The notes under the pieces are model-generated. The model did not search any database. It saw nothing but the letters and a program-made list of their open reading frames with translations, and was not told where the DNA came from. Source: Ichthyenterobacterium magnum (GTDB taxonomy: Bacteria; Bacteroidota; Bacteroidia; Flavobacteriales; Flavobacteriaceae). From it: a DNA stretch of 64,000 nucleotides. A program made the translations under genes and the position numbers. Location of the stretch: positions 496,474 to 560,473 of the forward strand of contig NZ_RAQJ01000001.1 of the NCBI RefSeq assembly GCF_003610635.1. Direction: 5' to 3'. This document shows, piece after piece, positions 1-8,757 of this stretch. Every line of letters starts with the position of its first letter. Positions within the stretch are counted from its first letter, which is position 1.

Positions 1-1
1 A

Positions 2-1315
2 CGCTGTTTTATCGATAATCAATTTATCGAGGCGACGCTTCATATTAAAAACGGAAAGATTTTTAAGATATTCAGTGGTTCTTATCACGATAATAACATG
101 CCGTTTCAAGATTATGGAAACTTGATTGTTATGCCAGGTATAATTGATGCGCACGTTCATATTAATGAGCCAGGTCGTGAAGATTGGGAAGGTTTTGATA
201 CAGCCACTAAAGCTGCAGCAGTTGGAGGCGTCACCACATTGATAGAAATGCCATTGAATGCCAGTCCAGTAACCACAAATTCTAAAGCATTTAAATTAAA
301 ACAAGAGGCTTCAAAAGATAAACTGCACGTGAATTGTGGGTTTTATGGCGGTACTATTCCCTCTAATAGTAATGATATTGAAGACTTAATACAAGATGGC
401 GTTTTTGGTATTAAAGGCTTTTTAACACATTCTGGTATCGATGAATTTCCTAATGTTTCAAAAGAGGACTTAGAAGCCATCGCTCCTATTTTAAAAAAGC
501 ATAATATTCCGCTGTTATTACACTGCGAATTGAGTGATGATAAGGTTCCTGAGGTTATCAATCCTAAAAACTATCAAGAGTATTTAAATTCAAGACCGCA
601 ACATTGGGAAACCAATGCAATTGATTTAGCATTAGACATTCAAAAACGATTTGACATAAAAGTGCATATTGTTCACTTATCAGCTTCTGAAGGTATTGAA
701 CGCATCAAAAAACGTAAGCAGGAAACCAACAAATTAACCGTTGAAACCTGTGCGCATTATTTATATTTTAATGCTGAATCAATTCTGGACGAATCTACCA
801 TTTATAAATGTGCGCCACCAATAAGAGAAAAAGAAAATAACAATAAACTTTGGAACTTTTTATTAGAAGACGGCTTTAATTTTCTAGCATCCGACCACTC
901 ACCTGCTCCTCCAGAACGCAAACAATTAGAAAGTGGTGACTTTTTTAAAGCTTGGGGCGGAATTTCAGGATTGCAATTCACGCTTCCTATTTTGTTTACT
1001 GAAGGCAAAAAAAGAGGATTATCTACTGAAAAATTAATCGTTTTACTCACAAAAAGACCTGCAGAATTTTTAGGAATCGAACATAAAAAAGGAAATTTAA
1101 TTGCTGGATTTGACGCAGATATTACCGTTTGGGATGACACTGAAACATATAAAATTTCAAAAGACAGTATTCAACATAAACATAAAGCAACACCCTATTT
1201 AAACAAAATGGTTTTTGGAAAAGTAATTCATACATTTGTTAATGGCGTTCAAGTCGTTGAGAATTCAAAGTTAAAATCACTTCAACAGGGACAATTATTA
1301 TTAAAAAGCAGATGA
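2..1315 (+). CDS. allB: Allantoinase (5' end outside window)
   Basis: Zinc amidohydrolase that opens the hydantoin ring of allantoin to give allantoate. The frame is open from base 2, and the residues before the ATG at 98 look like the usual N-terminal strand of cyclic amidohydrolases, so the gene starts upstream and the ATG at 98 is probably internal. Seen: the metal-binding DAHVH motif followed by NEPG about 17 residues after that ATG, a likely carboxylated lysine in IKGFL (about residue 106), metal histidines in LLLHCE and HIVHLS, and the SDHSPAP aspartate. The NEPGREDWEGF and MPLNASP motifs separate allantoinase from dihydroorotase. It overlaps allantoicase by 4 bp (ATGA) and heads a plus-strand urate-degradation operon. 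Confidence 0.93.
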   Translation, partial: RCFIDNQFIEATLHIKNGKIFKIFSGSYHDNNMPFQDYGNLIVMPGIIDAHVHINEPGREDWEGFDTATKAAAVGGVTTLIEMPLNASPVTTNSKAFKLKQEASKDKLHVNCGFYGGTIPSNSNDIEDLIQDGVFGIKGFLTHSGIDEFPNVSKEDLEAIAPILKKHNIPLLLHCELSDDKVPEVINPKNYQEYLNSRPQHWETNAIDLALDIQKRFDIKVHIVHLSASEGIERIKKRKQETNKLTVETCAHYLYFNAESILDESTIYKCAPPIREKENNNKLWNFLLEDGFNFLASDHSPAPPERKQLESGDFFKAWGGISGLQFTLPILFTEGKKRGLSTEKLIVLLTKRPAEFLGIEHKKGNLIAGFDADITVWDDTETYKISKDSIQHKHKATPYLNKMVFGKVIHTFVNGVQVVENSKLKSLQQGQLLLKSR

Positions 1316-2310
1316 TAGAAGACAGATTAAAACAATATACAGATTTAGCATCTGAAAAAATTGGAGGACAAGTACTTTATGCAACCGACGATTTTTTTGC
1401 TGAAAAAGAGAACCTTATAAAAGAAGGTCGTGGCATTTTTATTGCCGATAAATATACAGATAGAGGAAAATGGATGGACGGCTGGGAATCTAGACGTAAA
1501 CGTACCGAAGGACACGATTGGGCTATTTTAAAATTAGGTGCAGAAGGAAAGATTAAAGGGTTTGATATTGATACCAATCACTTTTTAGGAAATCATCCAC
1601 CTCATGCTTCGGTTGAAGCAATAAATTTAGAAAACGATATTTCAAATTGGGCTAACGCAGACGAATTATCTTGGGAAGAAATCTTACCTAAATCACCTTT
1701 AAATCCTGGCAGTCAACATTTTTTTGAAATCGATTCAAATAAAATTTACACGCATGTACGTCTTCATATTTATCCTGATGGTGGCGTTGCGCGTTTTAGA
1801 GTATATGGAGACGTTTATAAAGATTGGTCTAAAGTAAACCATGAAGACCTAATTGATTTAGCATTGGTAAACAATTGCGGAAAAGCATTGCATTGTAATG
1901 ATATGTTTTTTAGTGTGATGGATAATCTCATATCGCCAACTAAAGGTAAAAACATGGGAGATGGCTGGGAAACTAAACGTAACCGAACACCAAATAATGA
2001 AGATTATGTAATTCTGAAACTAGGTCATTCGGGAATAATCAAGAAAATAATAGTTGACACAAAACATTTTAAAGGCAACTATCCAGATTCTTGTGCTATT
2101 GATGTTTGTAATTGTGATAGTGATGATGCTGTTTTAAATGGAAATCATGAATGGACATCATTATTACCAAATCAAAAATTAGATGCAGATCGAGAGCATC
2201 ATTTTGAAAAAGAAATTCAGCAAACTAAACAACCAATTACACATGTGAAATTGAAAATATACCCAGATGGTGGCATAAGTAGGTTAAGAATTTTAGGAAC
2301 TATTAAATAA
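1312..2310 (+). CDS. alc: Allantoicase
   Basis: Hydrolyses allantoate to ureidoglycolate and urea. The 332-residue protein is a clear internal duplication, as known for the family. The first half carries DGWESRRKR, ILKLG and IYPDGGVARFRVYG; the second half repeats them as DGWETKRNR, ILKLG and IYPDGGISRLRILG. Length is normal for bacterial allantoicase (about 330-350). The start codon overlaps the allantoinase stop, so translation is probably coupled, and the next gene begins 3 bp after the stop. No ureidoglycolate lyase gene is visible in the window, so the last step to glyoxylate is either encoded elsewhere or spontaneous. Confidence 0.93.
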   Translation: MIEDRLKQYTDLASEKIGGQVLYATDDFFAEKENLIKEGRGIFIADKYTDRGKWMDGWESRRKRTEGHDWAILKLGAEGKIKGFDIDTNHFLGNHPPHASVEAINLENDISNWANADELSWEEILPKSPLNPGSQHFFEIDSNKIYTHVRLHIYPDGGVARFRVYGDVYKDWSKVNHEDLIDLALVNNCGKALHCNDMFFSVMDNLISPTKGKNMGDGWETKRNRTPNNEDYVILKLGHSGIIKKIIVDTKHFKGNYPDSCAIDVCNCDSDDAVLNGNHEWTSLLPNQKLDADREHHFEKEIQQTKQPITHVKLKIYPDGGISRLRILGTIK

Positions 2311-2313
2311 TAT

Positions 2314-3717
2314 ATGATTGAAGTAATTTTACTTATTGCTTGGCTTGTTATTTTTTCAGTAATCGTTGCTGCAACCTATCAGTTACATCATTCTATTAAA
2401 GAATTAAAAGCTCAAGGAAATGACGAAAAAGCTGATGCGCTTCAAACGTCTCAAAACTGGTTTTATGCTTTAATTGTTATTGCTTCTGTTTGTGGAGTTG
2501 GTATTCTATACTTGTTTCTTAAAGGAACAATTTATGAAAGTCACTTTTTTGAATGGCTAAACCTAACCGTAAGGCTTATTCACATTACCTTTGGTATTGC
2601 ATGGATTGGTGCTTCTTTCTATTTTGTGTTTTTAGAAAATGCCTTAAATAGAACTGAAAACGTAAGAGATGAATTGGCTGGGAATTTATGGGCAGTTCAT
2701 GGTGGCGGATTTTATTATGTTGAAAAATACAAACTCGCACCAAAAAAAATTCCAAAGCATTTACATTGGTTTAAATACGAAGCCTATTTTACATGGCTTT
2801 CTGGTTTTTGTTTACTTTCAATTGTCTATTATTTTAATGCCACGTCGTATTTAATCGATCCTGAAGTTTTAGATATTCTTCCTTCTACAGCGATAACAAT
2901 TAGTATCTGTTCTTTAATTATTGGATGGATTTTATATGACCAAATTTGTAAACTATTAAGCAATAACAAAGTTGTTTTCACTTTAGCTATAACAGCATTA
3001 GTATTTCTTTTTGCATGGTTTTATTCCCAAGTATTTAGTGGTCGTGCAGCCTATATTCACTTTGGTGCTTTTTTAGGAACATTAATGGCTGCTAATGTAT
3101 TTTTTATCATCATTCCAGGTCAAAAACGAATGGTCGCTGCAGCCAAAAAAGGCTTGCCACCAAATCCCAAAGATGGCAAAGCTGCCGGTTTACGTTCGTA
3201 TACCAATAACTATTTCACGCTTCCAGTATTATTTGTAATGATAAGTAATCACTTTCCGAGTACTTTTGGAAACTCATATCAATGGTTAGTGCTTATAGGC
3301 ATTACTTTAGGAACAGTAGGTGTTAAGCATTATTTAAACATTCGTGAAAAGGGAGAATTATCAGTTTGGGTCATGCCAGTTTCAATAATCATTTTGTTTG
3401 GCATGGCATTTATGACGGCTCCAACACCTCCAAAATATGAAAATTGCCAAGAAATGGTTTCCTTTACAGAAGTGCAAACCATTATAAATAACAGATGTAC
3501 AATGTGTCATTCATCAAATCCAACTGATGCCATTTGGAAAGTAGCACCTAATGGTATAAAATATGACACTGCAGAACAGATATATAATTTACGAGACAAG
3601 ATTTTTCAACGGGTTGTGGTTAGTAAGAATATGCCATTTAATAATAATCAAACCGGAATGACTCAAGAAGAACGTGACATGATTAATTGTTGGATTAATC
3701 AAGGTGCACCAAAATAA
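2314..3717 (+). CDS. puuD: Membrane-bound urate hydroxylase/oxidase PuuD with C-terminal cytochrome c
   Basis: Integral membrane protein that oxidises urate to 5-hydroxyisourate and passes electrons to the respiratory chain, in place of soluble uricase. Seen: an N-terminal helix, then about eight further hydrophobic segments to about residue 370 with typical PuuD strings (HITFGIAWIGASFYFVFLEN, GGGFYYVEK). A periplasmic tail follows with a c-type heme site CTMCH at about residue 394 and candidate distal ligands in NMPFNNNQTGMT. The order, membrane domain first and cytochrome c last, matches the family. It sits 3 bp after allantoicase and before the fused enzyme that processes its product. Confidence 0.92.
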   Translation: MIEVILLIAWLVIFSVIVAATYQLHHSIKELKAQGNDEKADALQTSQNWFYALIVIASVCGVGILYLFLKGTIYESHFFEWLNLTVRLIHITFGIAWIGASFYFVFLENALNRTENVRDELAGNLWAVHGGGFYYVEKYKLAPKKIPKHLHWFKYEAYFTWLSGFCLLSIVYYFNATSYLIDPEVLDILPSTAITISICSLIIGWILYDQICKLLSNNKVVFTLAITALVFLFAWFYSQVFSGRAAYIHFGAFLGTLMAANVFFIIIPGQKRMVAAAKKGLPPNPKDGKAAGLRSYTNNYFTLPVLFVMISNHFPSTFGNSYQWLVLIGITLGTVGVKHYLNIREKGELSVWVMPVSIIILFGMAFMTAPTPPKYENCQEMVSFTEVQTIINNRCTMCHSSNPTDAIWKVAPNGIKYDTAEQIYNLRDKIFQRVVVSKNMPFNNNQTGMTQEERDMINCWINQGAPK

Positions 3718-3720
3718 TAA

Positions 3721-3809
3721 TGTCATTCCTACAGAGAGAGGAACGAGCAACAAGGAATCTCACTTTAACAAATAGATTCTTCGCTTCGTAAACTACGCTC
3801 AGAATGACA
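3721..3809. repeat. Dispersed palindromic repeat, copy 1
   Basis: An 89-bp intergenic element between puuD and the OHCU-HIU gene. It begins TGTCATTC and ends GAATGACA and contains AAGGAATCTC and CTACGCTCAG internal strings shared with other copies (4703, 6251, 58524, 61240, 63599). No coding content. It resembles the short non-autonomous repeats (REP or MITE type) scattered through flavobacterial genomes. Confidence 0.75.
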
Positions 3810-3822
3810 AAAAACTTTAAAA

Positions 3823-4689
3823 ATGACGTTAACAGAATTAAATAACTTATCAGAGAAAGAAGCGTTTACCCAATTAGAACAATGTTGTGTATCCAAAACT
3901 TGGGTTAATAAAATGATTGCAAGCAGACCGTTTTCTTCGGAAAATGAACTAATCAAAAAAGCTGCTTCTATTTGGTATAACGATTGTTCTGTTGAAGATT
4001 ATAAAGAAGCCTTTACTGGTCACCCAAAAATTGGAAATGTAGAAAGCTTAAAAGAAAAATTTGTACATACAGCAGAATGGGCTGGAAACGAACAATCAAA
4101 AGTTGCAGAAGCCAATATAAAAACTATTGAAGCTTTAGCCAAAGTAAACGAATTATACGAAGATAAGTTTGACTATATATTCATTGTAAGTGCCAATGAT
4201 AAATCTGCCAGCGACATGTTAGCCATTGCATATTCTAGATTGAGCCACAATGCCGATGACGAACTATTTGTCGCCATGAACGAACAGCATAAAATTACTG
4301 TCATTCGTTTAGCGAAACTTATTGAAGGTTTATCAGAAAACGTAGATTTAAGCAGTCATTTAACAACACATGCTTTAGATACTTCTATTGGTGTTCCTGC
4401 AAAGCACATGCTCATTACTTTAAAAGGTTTACGAGACAATCAATGGAAACCCATGAGTGTTGGCATTACTAACAACGATGGCAGAATTTCTGATGTATTA
4501 CCACCAGGAAGGCTCTTAATTCCAGGAGTCTATACCATGACGTTTAACACAGCAAACTATTATAAAAACAATAACCAAAATGGCTTTTATCCCGAAGCTT
4601 CTATTCAATTTGAAGTCACAGACAGTAGCCATTACCATATTCCTTTACTCATAAATCCGTTTGGATATTCGACATACAGAGGAAGTTAA
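3823..4689 (+). CDS. Fused OHCU decarboxylase / 5-hydroxyisourate hydrolase
   Basis: One 288-residue protein carries both steps after urate oxidation: hydrolysis of 5-hydroxyisourate to OHCU, and decarboxylation of OHCU to S-allantoin. Residues 1-165 are UraD-like (LNNLSEKEAFTQLEQCC at the start, the GHPKIG histidine region, SANDKSASDML). Residues about 178-288 are the transthyretin-like HIU hydrolase, with LTTHALDTSIGVPA at its start and the diagnostic C-terminal YRGS. The domain order is the same as in the plant TTL/allantoin synthase fusion, although the C-terminal domain acts first chemically. The start ATG lies just downstream of a repeat element. Confidence in both domains is high. Confidence 0.93.
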   Translation: MTLTELNNLSEKEAFTQLEQCCVSKTWVNKMIASRPFSSENELIKKAASIWYNDCSVEDYKEAFTGHPKIGNVESLKEKFVHTAEWAGNEQSKVAEANIKTIEALAKVNELYEDKFDYIFIVSANDKSASDMLAIAYSRLSHNADDELFVAMNEQHKITVIRLAKLIEGLSENVDLSSHLTTHALDTSIGVPAKHMLITLKGLRDNQWKPMSVGITNNDGRISDVLPPGRLLIPGVYTMTFNTANYYKNNNQNGFYPEASIQFEVTDSSHYHIPLLINPFGYSTYRGS

Positions 4690-4702
4690 AAATAATTTAA
4701 GT

Positions 4703-4791
4703 TGTCATTCCGACAGAATGAGGGACGAATGACGAGGAATCTCATTTTTAATAAATTTAAAAAGAGGTTCTTCTCTTTGTTCAGAATGACA
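4703..4791. repeat. Dispersed palindromic repeat, copy 2
   Basis: An 89-bp element with TGTCATTC at its left end and GAATGACA at its right, containing GAGGAATCTCATTTTT. It lies between the OHCU-HIU gene and the DUF6986 gene, has the same length as copy 1, and has no coding content. Confidence 0.75.
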
Positions 4792-4811
4792 TAAACCAAA
4801 TAATTACAAGT

Positions 4812-6245
4812 ATGAATTTAAGTATTTCAGAAGATAAAAAAGCAAGCATTTTTGACGATTTAAAAACGGCAAATCAAGCATTTAATAAAATATATAGAGG
4901 CGATAGAGAAGATAGGCAACCAATCCATACCGTTTATGGTGGAGCAAACCTTTTTAAATCTAATACAACAGACGTTTTAGGAAGTATTGCTTTAAAATCA
5001 TTGTTACACTATGCACCAAATTTTATTGAATTTGGTAAGGCTTTTAAATTAAAAGGAAGCAAAAAGCTACCTTCAAAACCTAAGAAGCAAGAAAAACTCA
5101 TAAAAGAATTAGAAGGTTTATCTGCTGAAGACTTAAAGAATCATCCAGCCGGATTTTCATATAACATCTATCAAAAAGTCATTGCTAAATTAAAAAAAGA
5201 AGGTGTTGAAGATTTTAGAATCGATTTTGAAGATGGCTTCGGTAACCGTTCAGATAAAGAGGAAGATGAAACTGCTATTTTCGCAGCACAGCAAGTTGCA
5301 ACTGGAATGGCTGATGGCACATTATCGCCTTTCATTGGTATTAGAATTAAACCTTTTACTGAAGAATTAAAACATCGCGGACAAAGAACGCTCGATTTAT
5401 TCTTAACCACATTGCTTATAGAAACTGGTGGAAAGTTACCAGACAACTTTATAGTCATGTTACCAAAAGTGACCATTCCTGAGCAAATCATTGCCTTAGT
5501 GTCCTTTTTTGAAGTCATAGAAGAAAAATTCAATTTAGAATCTGGAACACTTAAAATGGAGATGATGGTCGAAACCACACAATCCATAATGGATCATAAT
5601 GGCACCAATCCATTATTCAGATTTATAGCTGCAAGTAAAGGACGTTGCATTGCCACACATTTTGGCACTTACGATTATACCGCTTCAAATAACATCACAG
5701 CATCGTATCAAGAAATGGATCATGATGTTTGCGATTTCGCGCATTATACTACAAAAGTAGCATTAGCACATACAGGTATTTGGTTATCAGACGGCGCGAC
5801 CAACACGATGCCTATTGGGCCTCATCGTGGTGATTTAACTGAGGTACAAGAACAAGAAAACAAAAAAGTTGTTCATCGTGCTTGGTTAAAAGGGTATAAA
5901 CATATTCGTCATTCATTATACAAAGGTTTATATCAAGGTTGGGATTTAAATCCAGCGCAATTACCAATGCGTTACACTGCGGTTTATGCCTTCTTTTTAG
6001 AGAGTTATGATGATGCTGTTATACGTTTAAAAACCTTTGTTGAAAAAGCAGCGCAAGCCACTTTAATTGGTGATACTTTTGATGATGCAGCAACTGGTCA
6101 AGGGCTTTTAAATTATTTCTTAAAAGCATTAAACAGTGGTGCCATTACTATAGACGAAGTATTAGCTACTGGATTAACTTTAGATGAAATTAGAACACGT
6201 TCGTTTGCCAAAATATTAAAGGATAGGCGTTCAAAATTGAAGTAA
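4812..6245 (+). CDS. DUF6986 family protein, HpcH/HpaI-aldolase-like TIM barrel
   Basis: A 477-residue protein of the DUF6986 aldolase/citrate-lyase-like family, whose function is not established to my knowledge. Seen: acidic metal-type motifs spaced as in the aldolase/malate-synthase-like fold (DFRIDFEDGFGNR about residue 140, IGIRIKPF about 180, VMLPKVTIPEQI about 215, MEMMVETTQSIMD about 250), then a distinctive HFGTYDYTASNNI block and PIGPHRGD. Position as last gene of the urate operon suggests it acts on a product of the pathway, most obviously glyoxylate, for example by aldol or malate-synthase-like condensation. That is inference. 'Phosphoenolpyruvate kinase' labels sometimes given to the family are not supported here. 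Confidence 0.75.
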   Translation: MNLSISEDKKASIFDDLKTANQAFNKIYRGDREDRQPIHTVYGGANLFKSNTTDVLGSIALKSLLHYAPNFIEFGKAFKLKGSKKLPSKPKKQEKLIKELEGLSAEDLKNHPAGFSYNIYQKVIAKLKKEGVEDFRIDFEDGFGNRSDKEEDETAIFAAQQVATGMADGTLSPFIGIRIKPFTEELKHRGQRTLDLFLTTLLIETGGKLPDNFIVMLPKVTIPEQIIALVSFFEVIEEKFNLESGTLKMEMMVETTQSIMDHNGTNPLFRFIAASKGRCIATHFGTYDYTASNNITASYQEMDHDVCDFAHYTTKVALAHTGIWLSDGATNTMPIGPHRGDLTEVQEQENKKVVHRAWLKGYKHIRHSLYKGLYQGWDLNPAQLPMRYTAVYAFFLESYDDAVIRLKTFVEKAAQATLIGDTFDDAATGQGLLNYFLKALNSGAITIDEVLATGLTLDEIRTRSFAKILKDRRSKLK

Positions 6246-6250
6246 TTTTT

Positions 6251-6339
6251 TTGCCATCCTGAACTTGATTCAGAATCTCATAAATTGTGGATTTGGTATC
6301 ACACTTCGACTGCGCTCAGTACAAGTGTTCGGAATGACA
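6251..6339. repeat. Dispersed palindromic repeat, copy 3
   Basis: Between the convergent DUF6986 and NTPase genes. It contains TGCCATCCTGAACTTGATTC, CACTTCGACTGCGCTCAG and the terminal GGAATGACA. The CTTCGACTRCGCTCAG core is shared with copies at 34488, 61240, 61631 and 63599. It occupies almost the whole gap. Confidence 0.7.
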
Positions 6340-6341
6340 AC

Positions 6342-6830
6342 TTACACAAGTATTTCTAAATCGTCTTTTTTTAAAACTGAATATTCAGAGATATTATAAT
6401 GTTTAATAATAGCATCAAGTAGAGATTCACGAACTATTAAAATAAGATGCTGAGATTTGTTATTTTTATACTGAATGATTATACGTTTAGCCGAATCATG
6501 CAAGCCTTTATTTTTAAGTTCAAGTTTTCCTAATTCGTCAATAATTAAATAAGAGTAGTCTTTTTTATCATTAACATTAATTAAATACTCATTTGCTTTT
6601 TTAAACGATGATTTTAAAAACTGAAACGGTCCAATACTAAGAATATCATTATCGTTTCCAGAATCTACTTCCAGAGGAAATGTCGTTTTAGATTTTACTT
6701 TCAGAAAATAACGCTTTCCTTTCTCATTATCTGGGCAAACTAGACCGTCAACATCATTTCGGTTGTTACACCAATCTAAAAGCGCTGTTGTCTTTCCTGT
6801 TCGTATATCTCCTGTTAGAATATAAATCAT
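6342..6830 (-). CDS. THEP1-like P-loop nucleoside-triphosphatase
   Basis: A 162-residue cytoplasmic P-loop NTPase. Walker A is GDIRTGKTT at residues 7-15 and the Walker B/acidic region is IIDELGKLELKNKG, the pattern of the THEP1 family, whose members hydrolyse NTPs in vitro but have unclear roles. Length is close to THEP1 (about 170-180). It overlaps the upstream membrane-protein gene by 4 bp and forms a three-gene minus-strand operon with that gene and xdhC, pointing to a role in molybdenum-hydroxylase maturation or purine metabolism (inference). The C-terminal part is lysine-rich with no extra domain. Confidence 0.7.
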   Translation of the reverse strand: MIYILTGDIRTGKTTALLDWCNNRNDVDGLVCPDNEKGKRYFLKVKSKTTFPLEVDSGNDNDILSIGPFQFLKSSFKKANEYLINVNDKKDYSYLIIDELGKLELKNKGLHDSAKRIIIQYKNNKSQHLILIVRESLLDAIIKHYNISEYSVLKKDDLEILV

Positions 6831-7834
6831 TCTGAAGGCACTTTAAAATGAATACAATTAGAAATACTATTCGCCATAAAATACTTAAATCGCGTATAGC
6901 CTTTTAAGTGTTTGGTTTCTTTCCAAGTATATGATATAATATGCCTGAAGTAGGGAAACAAATCCATAGCATTGGCAATATCTTCTTTGTATTGTGACTC
7001 TTTTTTATTCAGATATTTACGAACCAACTTCAACAGCAAAGGCCCTAAAACTAAATACCAAAGCATTAAAATTAAAAAGCTTCTTAGCACAATATAAATT
7101 GCTTTTTGCCATCCAAATAATGGTCCGCCAAAAAAGTAAAATGCTAATACAATTAAGGCTACAGTAAATAACCACACCCAAATAACTTTTGTTTTAAAAG
7201 AGACTTTTTTCGTATTGCCTTCTGAAACCAAATCACTTGGTTGCATCTCAAAAACAGACTGTTCTTTTTGACTAATAATAGTTATCACACTTTTTATAAA
7301 AATACCAGTTAAAATTCCGCCAATTCCATAAACCAAAAGATAGGTTGTAACTAAAACGAATGTTGCAGATGCATCAGACATAAAGCTCATTTTATTCTGA
7401 ATCCAAACTCCATAAATATCTATGGCTTCCCAGAGTTCTGTTCCGTAAACCACAGTAAGTACAATTAATTTTTGAAAGGCAGACTGTAAAAATGTAACAA
7501 CACCTAAAACAATTAATGTAAAACCTCTCCATGAAAAATTTGAAAACAAAAAGGCTCCTAAAACGGCTTGAAAACTCACAGATATATAAGCCGCAAATGG
7601 CGAATAGGGACTTACTGCCATTTTAATAATAAGCACAATGATTAATGCTTTAAAAATTGCTTGCCATTTGTTTTCGGCATAAAATGCAATTAGACTAATA
7701 AGTAATATAGCGATTCCGCCAACAATCAACCCTGTAAATGGTGAATTAAACACATGTAAAAAACCGCCGAGACCAGACTCGTTTAAAGCCCAAAGTGCAG
7801 TTAATTTATCGATGACAGATTTGTTATTCTTCAT
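6827..7834 (-). CDS. Multispanning membrane protein of unknown function, xdhC operon
   Basis: A 335-residue integral membrane protein. I see about five or six hydrophobic segments in residues 30-195 and two more around 215-270, with a charged C-terminal tail. The N-terminal half contains WALNESGLGGFLH and NSPFTGL before the first long helix and an AVSPYSPFAAY loop. Those short polar re-entrant-looking loops recall substrate-binding subunits of ECF-type transporters, but I do not recognise a named family. It overlaps xdhC upstream and the THEP1-like NTPase downstream by 4 bp each, so the three are translated together. A membrane partner for the NTPase is a reasonable guess only. Confidence 0.6.
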   Translation of the reverse strand: MKNNKSVIDKLTALWALNESGLGGFLHVFNSPFTGLIVGGIAILLISLIAFYAENKWQAIFKALIIVLIIKMAVSPYSPFAAYISVSFQAVLGAFLFSNFSWRGFTLIVLGVVTFLQSAFQKLIVLTVVYGTELWEAIDIYGVWIQNKMSFMSDASATFVLVTTYLLVYGIGGILTGIFIKSVITIISQKEQSVFEMQPSDLVSEGNTKKVSFKTKVIWVWLFTVALIVLAFYFFGGPLFGWQKAIYIVLRSFLILMLWYLVLGPLLLKLVRKYLNKKESQYKEDIANAMDLFPYFRHIISYTWKETKHLKGYTRFKYFMANSISNCIHFKVPSE

Positions 7835-8601
7835 GTATTGTAATGCGCTTGAAGTAATTGTGCAACAACACTAATTGCAATTTCTTTTGGTGTATCTCCA
7901 CCAATTGCTAATCCAATTGGGCAAACTACATTGCTCATGCCTTCTTCAATATTCATCTCCTTAATAAGCATATTGTTGAAACGAACTTTTTTGGTTTTAC
8001 TTCCTATTAAACCAAGGTATTTAGTTTCGTTTTGAAGTGCCATTGCAATAAGGTCAAAATCAATTCCGTGGTCATGAGTTAATACTAGCACATAACAATT
8101 GCTTCCCCATTTTACAGCATCTTTAAACGTTTTAAAATCATTCTGTTTTACCTGAATTGTATTAATTTGCTTATCTAATTTAATATTAGAAAACCAATCT
8201 TCACGAGAATCGATTAAATTCACTTTAAAAGGCGTATCAACTAACAGTTTAGAAATTTCAACACCAATATGTCCTGCTCCAAATAAAAATAATTCAGGTG
8301 ATTGATTCATAGGTTCTATAATAAATTCAACTTTTCCGCCACAGCATTGTTCAAATTCTGGTCCTAAAGTATAGGTAGATTCAATGATTCTATTTTCATT
8401 AATAGCAATTATAGCTTCATCAATAGCTTTAAACTCTAGTTTTCCGCCTCCAATGGTTCCAAAAATAGTTTTGTTTTGAGTAACAATCATTCTTGAAGAC
8501 ACCACACAAGGTGTAGACCCTAAACACTTGGTAACCGTTACCAAAGCAATTGGTTCTTGCTTTTCTTTAAAGCCCGATAATAGTTCAACCCAATTCAACA
8601 T
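7831..8601 (-). CDS. xdhC: XdhC/CoxI family protein, molybdenum hydroxylase maturation factor
   Basis: XdhC proteins bind the molybdenum cofactor, assist its sulfuration and insert it into xanthine dehydrogenase. Seen: the N-terminal XdhC_CoxI domain (TVTKCLGSTPC, then TIGGGKLE), an FEQCCGGKVEF segment in the middle, and a C-terminal Rossmann domain (LFLFGAGHIGVEISKLL about residue 105; VLVLTHDHGIDFDL; YLGLIGSKTKK; PIGLAIGGDTPKEIA). At 256 residues it has both usual domains. It is first in an operon with the membrane protein and NTPase. No xanthine dehydrogenase subunit genes occur in the window; they may lie upstream of base 1. Confidence 0.9.
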   Translation of the reverse strand: MLNWVELLSGFKEKQEPIALVTVTKCLGSTPCVVSSRMIVTQNKTIFGTIGGGKLEFKAIDEAIIAINENRIIESTYTLGPEFEQCCGGKVEFIIEPMNQSPELFLFGAGHIGVEISKLLVDTPFKVNLIDSREDWFSNIKLDKQINTIQVKQNDFKTFKDAVKWGSNCYVLVLTHDHGIDFDLIAMALQNETKYLGLIGSKTKKVRFNNMLIKEMNIEEGMSNVVCPIGLAIGGDTPKEIAISVVAQLLQAHYNT

Positions 8602-8757
8602 AGAAATAAAATGCCAATAAAAATAAGACTTTTTTTAACGGAATGTATCCTATAATAATACTATGTTTAAACTTGAAATTTTTCTTACTATTATTTAAGT
8701 GAAATTAATGTAAACTTTAGTAGATTGTCTCGTCTATTTAATTCATAACAAGAAATT

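Noticed and set aside
3721-4791. Insertion sequence remnants around the OHCU-HIU gene
   Set aside because: The elements are only 89 bp, have no transposase fragment and lack target-site duplications that I can see.
5171-5587. Antisense 138-codon open frame inside the DUF6986 gene
   Set aside because: The plus-strand frame has clear family motifs; the antisense frame shows low-complexity Ser/Ile composition and no recognisable domain.
4812-6245. Malate synthase
   Set aside because: The protein lacks the length and signature of AceB or GlcB; only the general fold and metal motifs are shared.
8602-8757. A matched -33/-7 promoter pair for the arsenosugar operon
   Set aside because: TTG and TANNTTTG-like strings exist but not at the 17-23 bp spacing expected.
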